Below are positions 1-11,460 of a stretch of DNA of 64,000 bases, piece after piece. The DNA lies in the NCBI GenBank assembly GCA_963693285.1, contig OY848926.1, positions 2,671,001-2,735,000 of the forward strand, given 5' to 3'. The notes under the pieces are model-generated. The model was given only the letters and a program-made list of their open reading frames with translations. It ran no database searches and had not been told where the DNA came from. This DNA is from Xestospongia muta (lineage: Eukaryota; Porifera; Demospongiae; Haplosclerida; Petrosiidae). Every line of letters starts with the position of its first letter. The first letter of the stretch is position 1. Made by a program: the position numbers and the translations under genes.

Positions 1-106
1 ATAAGCTGATCTTACGGGTTTAGTAAATTTATCTCTCTTACATATAGTAATAAAGTAGTGTAAATAGGTTAAAACTCTAAAATAAAGTGATTAGTCCTTT
101 TTGAAA

Positions 107-300
107 GTTAAAAAAGATTAGAAATTAACTGTGAAAACTGGTTAAATAAGATGATCTAAAGAGTTTAGTAAGTTTAACTGTGAAAACTGGTTATATAAGC
201 TGATCTAACGGGTTTAGTAAATTTATCTCTCTTACATATAGTAATAAAGTAGTGTAAATAGGTTAAAACTCTAAAATAAAGTGATTAGACCTTTTTGAAA
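107..300 (+). repeat. Truncated hybrid monomer junction (70 + 127 bp)
   Basis: A monomer starting at 107 runs to its position 70 (about 176), then jumps back to position 19-23 (TTAAC, 174-178) and continues to the end at 300. The 3-bp overlap TTA is shared by both sides. The result is a 194-bp local period instead of 145: the unusual variants at 1-107 (ACGGGTTTAGTAAATT, CTTACATATAG, GTAGTGTAAATAGG) recur 194 bp later at 195-300. This looks like a small out-of-register duplication joined by microhomology. Confidence 0.85.
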
Positions 301-1749
301 GTTAAAAAAGATTAGAAATTAACTGTGAAAACTGGTTAAATAAGATGATCTAAAGAGTTTAGTAAGTTTATCTGTCTTAAATATACTAATAAAGTAGTCT
401 AAATAGGTTAAAACTCTAAAATAAAGAGTTTAGAGCTTTTTGAAAGTTTAAAAGATTAGAAATTAACAGTGAAAACTGGTTAAATAAGCTGATCTAAACA
501 GTTTAGTAAGTTTATCTGTCTTAAATATACTAATAAAATAGTCTAAATAGGTTAAAACTCTAAAATACAGTGATTAGAGCTTTTTGAAAGTTAAAAAAGA
601 TTAGAAATTAACTGTGAAAACTGGTTAAATAAGCTGATCTAAAGAGTTTAGTAAGTTTATCTCTCTTAAATATAGTAATAAAGTAGTCTAAATAGGTTAA
701 AACTCTAAAATAAAGAGTTTAGAGCTTTTTGAAAGTTAAAAAAGATTAGAAATTAACTGTGAAAACTGGTTAAATAAGCTGATCTAAAGTGTTTAGTAAA
801 TTTATCTCTCTTAAATATACTAATAAAGTAGTCTAAAAAGGTTAAAACTAAAAAATAATGTGATTAGAGCTTTTTGAAAGTTAAAAAATATAAGAAATTA
901 ACTGTGAACACTGGTTAAATAAGCTGATCTAAACAGTTTAGTAAGTTTATCTGTCTTAAATATACTAATAAAGTAGTCTAAATAGGTTAAAACTGTAAAA
1001 TAAAGAGTTTAGAGCTTTTTCAAAGTTAAAAAAGATTAGAAATTAACTGTGAAAACTGGTTAAATAAGCTGATCTAAAGAGTTTAGTAAGTTTATCTCTC
1101 TTAAATAAACTAATAAAGTAGTCTAAAAAGGTTAAAACTCAAAAATGAAGTGATTAGAGCTTTTTGAAAGTTAAAAAATATTAGAAATTAACTGTGAAAA
1201 CTGGTTAAATAAGCTGAACTAAACAGTTTAATAAGTTTATCTGTCTTAAATATACTAATAAAGTAGTCTAAATAGGTTAAAACTCTAAAATCAAGAGTTT
1301 AGAGCTTTTTCAAAGTTAAAAAAGATTACAAATTAACTGTGAAAACTGGTTAAATAAGCTGATCTAAAGAGTTTAGTAAGTTTATCTGTCTGAAATAAAC
1401 TAATAAAGTAGTCTAAAAAGGTTAAAACTCAAAAATAAAGTAATTAGAGCTTTTTGAAAGTTAAAAAAGATTAGAAATTAACTGTGAAAACTGGTTAAAT
1501 AAGCTGAGCTAAAGAGTTTAGTAAGTTTATCTGTCTTAAATATACTAATAAAGTAGTCTAAATAGGTTAAAACTCGAAAATAAAGAGTTTAGAGCTTTTT
1601 GAAAGTTAAAAAAGATTAGAAATTAACTGAGAAAACTGGTTAAATAAGCTGATCTAAAGAGTTTAGTAAGTTTATCTGTCTTAAATATACTAATAAAGTA
1701 GTCTAAATAGGTTAAAACTCTAAAATAAAGTGATTAGACCTTTTTGAAA

Positions 1750-1894
1750 GTTAAAAAAGATTAGAAATTAACTGTGAAAACTGGTTAAATAAGCTGATCT
1801 AAAGAGTTTAGTAAGTTTATCTGTCTTAAATATACTAATAAAGTAGTCTAAATAGGTTAAAACTCTAAAATAAAGAGTTTAGAGCTTTTTGAAA
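1750..1894 (+). repeat. Representative consensus monomer (145 bp)
   Basis: This copy matches my by-eye consensus at every position and serves as the numbering reference (position 1 is the G of GTTAAAAAAG). Landmarks: GTTAA at 1-5, 35-39 and 107-111; TTAAC at 19-23; AGCT at 43-46 and 134-137; GATC at 47-50. The dyad CTAAA-GAG-TTTAG is at 50-62. A second dyad, AAACTCT and AGAGTTT, is at 111-117 and 125-131. An overlapping pair, CTCTAAA and TTTAGAG, is at 114-120 and 129-135. Two motifs repeat directly inside the unit: AAAGAGTTTAG at 52-62 and 123-133, and GGTTAAA at 34-40 and 106-112. The unit contains no CpG. Its length is close to the DNA wrapped in one nucleosome core, a known feature of many satellites, but phasing is inference. 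Confidence 0.93.
1860..1884 (+). other. Conserved dyad region in each monomer (representative)
   Basis: Two overlapping inverted repeats occupy monomer positions 111-135: AAACTCT with AGAGTTT (7-bp arms, 7-nt spacer), and CTCTAAA with TTTAGAG (7-bp arms, 8-nt spacer). Either could form a hairpin, but not both at once. Most monomers keep this region. The common variant AAAGTGATTAG disrupts the right arm. Structure in vivo is inference. Confidence 0.7.
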
Positions 1895-4229
1895 GTTAAA
1901 AAGATTAGAAATTAACTGTGAAAACTGGTTAAATAAGCTGATCTAAAGAGTTAAGTAAGTTTATCTCTCTTAAATATAGTAATAAAGTAGTCTAAATAGG
2001 TTAAAACTCTAAAATAAAGAGTTTAGATCTTTTTGAAAGTTAAAAAAGATTAGAAATTAAGTGTGAAAACTGGTTAAATAAGCTGATCTAAAGAGTTTAG
2101 TAAGTTTATCTGTCTTAAATATACTAATAAAGTAGTCTAAATAGGTTAAAACTCTAAAATAAAGAGTTTAGAGCTTTTTGAAAGTTAAAAAAGATTAGAA
2201 ATTAACTGTGGAAACTGATTAAATAAGCAGAACTAAGGACTATAAAAGTTTACCTGTCTTAAATGTACTAATAAAGTAGTCTAAATAGGTTAAAACTCTA
2301 AAATAAAGAGTTTAGAGCTTTTTGAAAGTTAAAAAAGATTAGAAATTAACTGTGAAAACTGGTTAAATAAGCTGATCTAAAGAGTTTAGTAAGTTTATCT
2401 GTCTTAAATATCCTAATAAAGTAGTCTAAATAGGTTAAAACTCTAAAATAAAGAGTTTAGAGCTTTTTGAAAGTTAAAAAAGATTAGAAATTAAGTGTGA
2501 AAACTCGTTAAATAAGCAGAACTAAGGACTTTAATAAGTTTATCTGTCTTAAATGATCTAATAAAGTAGTCTAAATAGGTTAAAACTCTAAAATAAAGAG
2601 TTTAGAGCTTTTTGAAAGTTAAAAAAGATTAGAAATTAAATGTGAAAACTGGTTAAATAAGCTGATCTAAAGAGTTTAGTAAGTTTATCTGTCTTAAATA
2701 TACTAACAAAGTAGTCTAAATAGGTTCAAACTCTAAAATAAAGAGTTTAGAGCTTTTTGAAAGTTAAAAAAGATTAGAAATTAACTGTGGAAACTGGTTA
2801 AATAAGCTGATCTAAAGAGTTTAGTAAGTTTATCTGTCTTAAATGTAGTAATAAAGTAGTCTAAATAGGTTAAAACTCTAAAATAAAGAGTTTAGAGCTT
2901 TTGAAAGTTAAAAAAGTTTAGAAATTAACTGTGAAAACTGGTTAAATAAGCAGAACTAAGGACTTTAATAAGTTTATCTCTCTTAAATGTACTAATAAAG
3001 TAGTGTAAATAGGTTAAAACTCTAAAATAAAGTGATTAGACCTTTTTGAAAGTTAAAAAAGATTAGAAATTAACTGTGAAAACTGGTTAAATAAGATGAT
3101 CTAAAGAGTTTAGTAAGTTTATCTGTCTTAAATATACTAATAAAGTAGTCTAAATAGGTTAAAACTCTAAAATAAAGAGTTTAGAGCTTTTTGAAAGTTA
3201 AAAAAGATTAGAAATTAACTGAGAAAACTGGTTAAATAAGCTGATCTAAAGAGTTTAGTAAGTTTATCTGTCTTAAATATACTAATAAAGTAGTCTAAAT
3301 AGGTTAAAACTCTAAAATAAAGTGATTAGACCTTTTTGAAAGTTAAAAAAGATTAGAAATTAACTGTGAAAACTGGTTAAATAAGCTGATCTAAAGAGTT
3401 TAGTAAGTTTATCTCTCTTAAATATACTAATAAAGTAGTCTAAATAGGTTAAAACTCTAAAATAAAGAGTTTAGAGCTTTTTGAAAGTTAAAAAGATTAG
3501 AAATTAACTGTGAAAACTGGTTAAATAAGCTGATCTAAAGAGTTAAGTAAGTTTGTCTCTCTTAAATTTAGTAATAAAGTAGTCTAAATAGGTTAAAACT
3601 CTAAAATAAAGAGTTTAGATCTTTTTGAAAGTTAAAAAAGATTAGAAATTAAGTGTGAAAACTGGTTAAATAAGCTGATCTAAAGAGTTTAGTAAGTTTA
3701 TCTGTCTTAAATATACTAATAAAGTAGTCTAAATAGGTTAAAACTCTAAAATAAAGAGTTTAGAGCTTTTTGAAAGTTAAAAAAGATTAGAAATTAACTG
3801 TGAAAACTGGTTAAATACGCTGATCTAAAGAGTTTAGTAAGTTTATCTGTCTTAAATATACAAATAAAGTAGTCTAAATAGGTTAAAACTCTAAAATAAA
3901 GAGTTTAGAGCTTTTTGAAAGTTAAAAAAGATTAGAAATTAAGTGTGAAAACTGGTTAAATAAGCTGATCTAAAGAGTTTAGTAAGTTTATCTCTCTTAA
4001 ATATACTAATAAAGTAGTCTAAATAGGTTAAAACTCTAAAATAAAGAGTTTAGAGCTTTTTGAAAGTTAAAAAAGATTAGAAATTAACTGTGAAAACTGG
4101 TTAAATAAGCAGAACTAAGGACTTTAATAAGTTTATCTGTCTTAAATGATCTAATAAAGTAGTCTAAATAGGTTAAAACTCTAAAATAAAGTGATTAGAG
4201 CTTTTTGAAGGTTAAAAAAGATTAGAAAT

Positions 4230-6650
4230 TAACTGTGAAAACTGGTTAAATAAGCTGATCTAAAGAGTTTAGTAAGTTTATCTCTCTTAAATATACTAAT
4301 AAAGTAGTCTAAAAAGGTTAAAACTCTAAAATAAAGAGTTTAGAGCTTTTTGAAATTTAAAAAAGATTAGAAATTAAATGTGAAAACTAGTTAAATAAGC
4401 TGATCTAAAGAGTTTAGTAAGTTTATCTGTCTTAAATATACTAATAAAGTAGTCTAAATAGGTTCAAACTCTAAAATAAAGAGTTTAGAGCTTTTTGAAA
4501 GTTAAAAAAAATTAGAAATTAACTGTGGAAACTGGTTAAATAAGCTGATCTAAAGAGTTTAGTAAGTTTATCTGTCTTAAATGTAGTAATAAAGTAGTCT
4601 AAATAGGTTAAAACTCTAAAAAAAGAGTTTAGAGCTTTTGAAAGTTAAAAAAGTTTAGAAATTAACTGTGAAAACTGGTTAAATAAGCAGAACTAAGGAC
4701 TTTAATAAGTTTATCTCTCTTAAATGTACTAATAAAGTAGTCTAAATAGGTTAAAACTCTAAAATAAAGAGTTTAGAGCTTTTTGAAAGTTAAAAAACAT
4801 TAGAAATTAACTGTGAAAACTGGTTAAATAAGCTGATCTAAAGAGTTTAGTAAGTTTATCTCTCTTAAATATACTAATAAAGTAGTCTAAATACGTTAAA
4901 ACTCCAAAATAAGGAGTTTAGAGCTTTTTGAAAGTGAAAAAAGATTAGAAATTAACTGTGAAAACTGGTTAAATAAGCTGATCTAAAGAGTTTAGTAAGT
5001 TTATCTGTCTTGAATATACTAATAAAGTAGTCTAAATATGTTCAAATTCTAAAATAAAGAGTTTAGAGCTTTTTGAAAGTTAAAAAAGATTAGAAATTAA
5101 CTGTGAAAACTGGTTAAAAGAGCTGATCTAAAGAGTTTAGTAAGTTTATCTCTCTTAAATATAGTAATAAAGTAGTCTAAATAGGTTAATACTCAAAAAT
5201 AAAGAGTTTAGAGCTTTTAAAAGTTAAAAAAGATTAGAAATTAACTGTGAAAACTGGTTAAAATAGCTGATCTAAAGAGTTTAGTAAGTTTATTGTCTTA
5301 AATATACTAATAAAGTAGTCTAAATAGGTTAAAACTCTAAAATAAAGAGTTTAAAGCTTTGTGAAAGTTAAAAAAGATTAGAAATTAACTGTGATAACTG
5401 GTTAAATAAGCTGATCTAAAGAGTTTAGTAAGTTTATCTGTCTTAAATATACTAATAAAGTAGTCTAAATATGTTAAAAGTCTAAATAAAGAGTTTAGAG
5501 CTTTTTGAAAGTTAAAAAAGATTAGAAATTAACTGTGATAACTGGTTAAATAAGCTGATCTAAAGAGTTTAGTAAGTTTATCTGTCTGAAATATACTAAT
5601 AAAGTAGTCTAAATAGGTTAAAACTCTAAAATAAAGTGATTAGAGCTTTTTGAAAGTTAAAAAAGATTAGAAATTAACTGTGAAAACTGGTTAAATAATC
5701 TGATCTAAAGAGTTTAGTAAGTTTATCTGTCTAAATATAGTAATAAAGTAGTCTAAATAGGTTAAAACTCTAAAATAAAGAGTTTAGAGCTTTTTGAAAG
5801 TTAAAAAAGATTAGAAATTAACTGTGAAAACTGGTTAAATAAGCTGATCTAAGAGTTTAGTAAGTTTATCTGTCTTAAATATACTAATAAAGTAGTCTAA
5901 ATAGGTTAAAACTCTAAAAAAAAGAGTTTAGAGCTTTTTGAAAGTTAAAAAAGATTAGAAATTAAGTGTGAAAACTGGTTAAATAAGCTGATCTAAAGAG
6001 TTTAGTAAGTTAATCTGTCCTAAATATAGAATTACAGTAGTCTAAATAGGTTAAAACTATAAAATAAAGAGTTTAGAGCTTTTTGAAAGTTAAAAAAGAT
6101 TAGAAATTAACTGTGAAAACTGGTTAAATAAGCTGATCGAAAGAGTTTAGTAAATTTATCTGTCTTAAATATACTAATAAAGTAGTCTAAATAGGTTAAA
6201 ACTCTAAAATAAAGAGTTTAGAGCTTTTTGAAAGTTAAAAAAGATTAGAAATTAACTGTGAAAACTGGTTAAATAAGCTGATATAAAGAATTTAGTAAGT
6301 TTATCTCTCTTAAATATAGTAATAAACTAGTCTAAATAGGTTAAAACTCTAAAATAAAGAGTTTAGAGCTTTTCGAAAGTTAAAAAAGATTAGAAATTAA
6401 CTGTGAAAACTGGTTAAATAAGCTGATCTAAAGAGTTTAGTAAGTTTATCTGTCTTAAATATACTAATAAAGTAGTCTAAATAGGTTAAAACTCTAAAAT
6501 AAAGAGTTTAGAGCTTTTTGAAAGTTAAAAAAGATTAGAAATTAACTGTGAAAACTGGTTAAATAAGCTGATCTAAGAGTTTAGTAAGTTTATCTGTCTT
6601 AAATATACTAATAAAGTAGCCTAAATAGGTTAAAACTCTAAAATAAAGAG
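4230..6650 (+). repeat. Segmental duplication in block A, copy 1
   Basis: An ordered series of rare variants here recurs at 7556-9836. Shared in order: TGAAATTTAAAA (4351/7677), AGGTTCAAACTC (4461/7787), a monomer with CTCTAAAAAAAGAG, the GCAGAACTAAGG variant (4687/8013), AAAAAACATTAG, TACGTTAAAACTCC, TATGTTCAAATTC, GTTAAAAGAGCTG, TTTATTGTC, AAGCTTTGTG and GTGATAACTGG. The offset is 3326 bp up to about 5460. Copy 1 then has one extra 144-bp monomer (about 5461-5604), after which the offset is 3182 (for example 5586/8768 and 5691/8873). Similarity stops near 6650. Confidence 0.88.
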
Positions 6651-7400
6651 TTTAGAGCTTTTTGAAAGTTAAAAAAGATTAGAAATTAAGTGTGAAAACT
6701 GGTTAAATAAGCTGATCTAAAGAGTTTAGTAAGTTTATCTCTCTTAAATATACTAATAAAGTAGTCTAAATAGGTTAAAACTCTAAAATAAAGAGTTTAG
6801 AGCTTTTTGAAAGTTAAAAAAGATTAGAAATTAACTGTGAAAACTGGTTAAATAAGCTGATATAAAGAGTTTAGTAAGTTTATCTCTCTTAAATATAGTA
6901 ATAAAGTAGTCTAAATAGGTTAAAACTCTAAAATAAAGAGTTTAGAGCTTTTTGAAAGTTAAAAAAGATTAGAAATTAACTGTGAAAACTGGTTAAATAA
7001 GCTGATATAAAGAATTTAGTAAGTTTATCTCTCTTAAATATAGTAATAAACTAGTCTAAATAGGTTAAAACTCTAAAATAAAGAGTTTAGAGCTTTTCTA
7101 AAGTTAAAAAAGATTAGAAATTAACTGTGAAAACTGGTTAAATAAGCTGATCTAAAGAGTTTAGTAAGTTTATCTGTCTTAAATATACTAATAAAGTAGT
7201 CTAAATAGGTTAAAACTCTAAAATAAAGAGTTTAGAGCTTTTTGAAAGTTAAAAAAGATTAGAAATTAACTGTGAAAACTGGTTAAATAAGCTGATCTAA
7301 GAGTTTAGTAAGTTTATCTGTCTTAAATATACTAATAAAGTAGCCTAAATAGGTTAAAACTCTAAAATAAAGAGTTTAGAGCTTTTTTAAAGTTAAAAAA
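6280..7400 (+). repeat. Five-monomer higher-order repeat (~724 bp)
   Basis: Variant monomers recur in a fixed order: GATATAAAGAATTTAG with AATAAACTAG, then a standard monomer, one with GATCTAAGAG and GTAGCCTAAAT, one with AAGTGTG and TCTCTC, and one with GATATAAAGAG. GTAGCC occurs at 6616 and 7340 (724 apart). It recurs at 9798, 10667 and 11392 (869 and 725 apart), so the unit is five monomers with an occasional six. The 6.65-7.38 kb stretch is copied at about 9.98-10.71 kb at offset 3327. Confidence 0.8.
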
Positions 7401-7555
7401 GTTTAGAAATTAAGTGTGAAAACTGGTTAAATAAGCTGATCTAAAGAGTTTAGTAAGTTTATCTGTCCTAAATATAGTATTAAAGTAGTCTAAATAGGTT
7501 AAAACTCTAAAATAAAGAGTTTAGAGCTTTTTGAAAGTTAAAAAAGATTAGAAAT

Positions 7556-9836
7556 TAAGTGTGAAAACTGGTTAAATAAGCTGATCTAAAGAGTTTAGTA
7601 AGTTTATCTCTCTTAAATATACTAATAAAGTAGTCTAAATAGGTTAAAACTCTAAAATAAAGAGTTTAGAGCTTTTTGAAATTTAAAAAAGATTAGAAAT
7701 TAAATGTGAAAACTGGTTAAATAAGCTGATCTAAAGAGTTTAGTAAGTTTATCTGTCTTAAATATACTAATAAAGTAGTCTAAATAGGTTCAAACTCTAA
7801 AATAAAGAGTTTAGAGCTTTTTGAAAGTTAAAAAAGATTAGAAATTAACTGTGGAAACTGGTTAAATAAGCTGATCTAAAGAGTTTAGTAAGTTTATCTG
7901 TCTTAAATGTAGTAATAAAGTAGTCTAAATAGGTTAAAACTCTAAAAAAAGAGTTTAGAGCTTTTGAAAGTTAAAAAAGTTTAGAAATTAACTGTGAAAA
8001 CTGGTTAAATAAGCAGAACTAAGGACTTTAATAAGTTTATCTGTCTTAAATGTACTAATAAAGTAGTCTAAATAGGTTAAAACTCTAAAATAAAGAGTTT
8101 AGAGCTTTTTGAAAGTTAAAAAACATTAGAAATTAACTGTGAAAACTGGTTAAATAAGCTGATCTAAAGAGTTTAGTAAGTTTATCTCTCTTAAATATAC
8201 TAATAAAGTAGTCTAAATACGTTAAAACTCCAAAATAAGGAGTTTAGAGCTTTTTGAAAGTGAAAAAAGATTAGAAATTAACTGTGAAAACTGGTTAAAT
8301 AAGCTGATCTAAAGAGTTTAGTAAGTTTATCTGTCTTGAATATACTAATAAAGTAGTCTAAATATGTTCAAATTCTAAAATAAAGAGTTTAGAGCTTTTT
8401 GAAAGTTAAAAAAGATTAGAAATTAACTGTGAAAACTGGTTAAAAGAGCTGATCTAAAGAGTTTAGTAAGTTTATCTCTCTTAAATATAGTAATAAAGTA
8501 GTCTAAATAGGTTAATACTCAAAAATAAAGAGTTTAGAGCTTTTAAAAGTTAAAAAAGATTAGAAATTAACTGTGAAAACTGGTTAAAATAGCTGATCTA
8601 AAGAGTTTAGTAAGTTTATTGTCTTAAATATACTAATAAAGTAGTCTAAATAGGTTAAAACTCTAAAATAAAGAGTTTAAAGCTTTGTGAAAGTTAAAAA
8701 AGATTAGAAATTAACTGTGATAACTGGTTAAATAAGCTGATCTAAAGAGTTTAGTAAGTTTATCTGTCTGAAATATACTAATAAAGTAGTCTAAATAGGT
8801 TAAAACTCTAAAATAAAGTGATTAGAGCTTTTTGAAAGTTAAAAAAGATTAGAAATTAACTGTGAAAACTGGTTAAATAATCTGATCTAAAGAGTTTAGT
8901 AAGTTTATCTGTCTAAATATAGTAATAAAGTAGTCTAAATAGGTTAAAACTCTAAAATAAAGATTTTAGAGCTTTTTGAAAGTTAAAAAAGATTAGAAAT
9001 TAACTGTGAAAACTGGTTAAATAAGCTGATCTAAGAGTTTAGTAAGTTTATCTGTCTTAAATATACTAATAAAGTAGTCTAAATAGGTTAAAACTCTAAA
9101 AAAAAGAGTTTAGAGCTTTTTGAAAGTTAAAAAAGATTAGAAATTAAGTGTGAAAACTGGTTAAATAAGCTGATCTAAAGAGTTTAGTAAGTTAATCTGT
9201 CCTAAATATAGAATTAAAGTAGTCTAAATAGGTTAAAACTATAAAATAAAGAGTTTAGAGCTTTTTGAAAGTTAAAAAAGATTAGAAATTAACTGTGAAA
9301 ACTGGTTAAATAAGTTGATCGAAAGAGTTTAGTAAATTTATCTGTCTTAAATATACTAATAAAGTAGTCTAAATAGGTTAAAACTCTAAAATAAAGAGTT
9401 TAGAGCTTTTTGAAAGTTAAAAAAGATTAGAAATTAACTGTGAAAACTGGTTAAATAAGCTGATATAAAGAATTTAGTAAGTTTATCTCTCTTAAATATA
9501 GTAATAAACTAGTCTAAATAGGTTAAAACTATAAAATAAAGAGTTTAGAGCTTTTCGAAAGTTAAAAAAGATTAGAAATTAACTGTGAAAACTGGTTAAA
9601 TAAGCTGATCTAAAGAGTTTAGTAAGTTTATCTGTCTTAAATATACTAATAAAGTAGTCTAAATAGGTTAAAACTCTAAAATAAAGAGTTTAGAGCTTTT
9701 TGAAAGTTAAAAAAGATTAGAAATTAACTGTGAAAACTGGTTAAATAAGCTGATCTAAGAGTTTAGTAAGTTTATCTGTCTTAAATATACTAATAAAGTA
9801 GCCTAAATAGGTTAAAACTCTAAAATAAAGAGTTTA
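7556..9836 (+). repeat. Segmental duplication in block A, copy 2
   Basis: Second copy of the 4230-6650 segment. It is collinear but lacks one monomer, and differs by scattered point changes such as GTTGATCGAAAG here against GCTGATCGAAAG in copy 1. At its end it switches to a continuation like that seen at 7380: GCTTTTTTAAAG with AAAAGTTTAG, then GTCCTAAATATAGTATT (7465/9923, offset 2458). That mosaic join indicates more than one exchange event between copies. Confidence 0.86.
8013..8035 (+). repeat. Divergent monomer subtype GCAGAACTAAGGACTTTA (representative)
   Basis: A minority of monomers carry a patch of clustered differences at positions 44-63: GCAGAACTAAGGACTTTAAT in place of GCTGATCTAAAGAGTTTAGT. 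The rest of the monomer is ordinary. Other '+' copies: near 2226, 2514, 2949, 4109, 4687, 31133, 31712, 37648, 39818, 41266, 42133, 48062 and 49507. Inverted copies (CCTTAGTTCTGC): near 24138, 25006, 25441, 26167, 50158, 51027, 51460, 51748, 59563, 60429, 60868, 61590 and 61738. Intermediates with AGAACTAAAGAGTTTAG (32289, 33300, 37500, 41120) look like recombinants. The dyad CTAAA-GAG-TTTAG is lost in this subtype. Confidence 0.85.
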
Positions 9837-9977
9837 GAGCTTTTTTAAAGTTAAAAAAGTTTAGAAATTAAGTGTGAAAACTGGTTAAATAAGCTGATCT
9901 AAAGAGTTTAGTAAGTTTATCTGTCCTAAATATAGTATTAAAGTAGTCTAAATAGGTTAAAACTCTAAAATAAAGAG

Positions 9978-11460
9978 TTTAGAGCTTTTTGAAAGTTAAA
10001 AAAGATTAGAAATTAAGTGTGAAAACTGGTTAAATAAGCTGATCTAAAGAGTTTAGTAAGTTTATCTCTCTTAAATATACTAATAAAGTAGTCTAAATAG
10101 GTTAAAACTCTAAAATAAAGAGTTTAGAGCTTTTTGAAAGTTAAAAAAGATTAGAAATTAACTGTGAAAACTGGTTAAATAAGCTGATATAAAGAGTTTA
10201 GTAAGTTTATCTCTCTTAAATATAGTAATAAAGTAGTCTAAATAGGTTAAAACTCTAAAATAAAGAGTTTAGAGCTTTTTGAAAGTTAAAAAAGATTAGA
10301 AATTAACTGTGAAAACTGGTTAAATAAGCTGATATAAAGAATTTAGTAAGTTTATCTCTCTTAAATATAGTAATAAACTAGTCTAAATAGGTTAAAACTC
10401 TAAAATAAAGAGTTTAGAGCTTTTCTAAAGTTAAAAAAGATTAGAAATTAACTGTGAAAACTGGTTAAATAAGCTGATCTAAAGAGTTTAGTAAGTTTAT
10501 CTGTCTTAAATATACTAATAAAGTAGTCTAAATAGGTTAAAACTCTAAAATAAAGAGTTTAGAGCTTTTTGAAAGTTAAAAAAGATTAGAAATTAACTGT
10601 GAAAACTGGTTAAATAAGCTGATCTAAGAGTTTAGTAAGTTTATCTGTCTTAAATATACTAATAAAGTAGCCTAAATAGGTTAAAACTCTAAAATAAAGA
10701 GTTTAGAGCTTTTTGAAAGTTAAAAAAGATTAGAAATTAAGTGTGAAAACTGGTTAAATAAGCTGATCTAAAGAGTTTAGTAAGTTTATCTCTCTTAAAT
10801 ATACTAATAAAGTAGTCTAAATAGGTTAAAACTCTAAAATAAAGAGTTTAGAGCTTTTTGAAAGTTAAAAAAGATTAGAAATTAACTGTGAAAACTGGTT
10901 AAATAAGCTGATATAAAGAGTTTAGTAAGTTTATCTCTCTTAAATATAGTAATAAAGTAGTCTAAATAGGTTAAAACTCTAAAATAAAGAGTTTAGAGCT
11001 TTTTGAAAGTTAAAAAAGATTAGAAATTAACTGTGAAAACTGGTTAAATAAGCTGATCTAAAGAGTTTAGTAAGTTTATCTGTCTTAAATATACTAATAA
11101 AGTAGTCTAAATAGGTTAAAAATTCTAAAATAAAGAGTTTAGAGCTTTTTGAAAGTTAAAAAAGATTAGAAATTAACTGTGATAACTGGTTAAATAAGCA
11201 GAACTAAAGAGTTTAGTAAGTTTATCTGTCTTAAATATACTAATAAAGTAGTCTAAATAGGTTAAAACTCTAAAATAAAGAGTTTAGAGCTTTTTGAAAG
11301 TTAAAAAAGATTAGAAATTAACTGTGAAAACTGGTTAAATAAGCTGATCTAAGAGTTTAGTAAGTTTATCTGTCTTAAATATACTAATAAAGTAGCCTAA
11401 ATAGGTTAAAACTCTAAAATAAACAGTTTAGAGCTTTTTGAAAGTTAAAAAAGTTTAGAA
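9978..11460 (+). repeat. Further copies of the five-monomer unit
   Basis: This stretch repeats the variant order of 6.65-7.38 kb: GATATAAAGAG at about 10187, GATATAAAGAATTTAG at about 10331, GCTTTTCTAAAG at 10419 and GTAGCC at 10667. It then begins another round ending with GTAGCC at 11392. One unit here has six monomers rather than five. The pattern decays after about 11.5 kb into more divergent monomers with small deletions, such as GAGCTTTAAGTT near 11720 and ACTGGTGAAGC near 11905. Confidence 0.75.
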
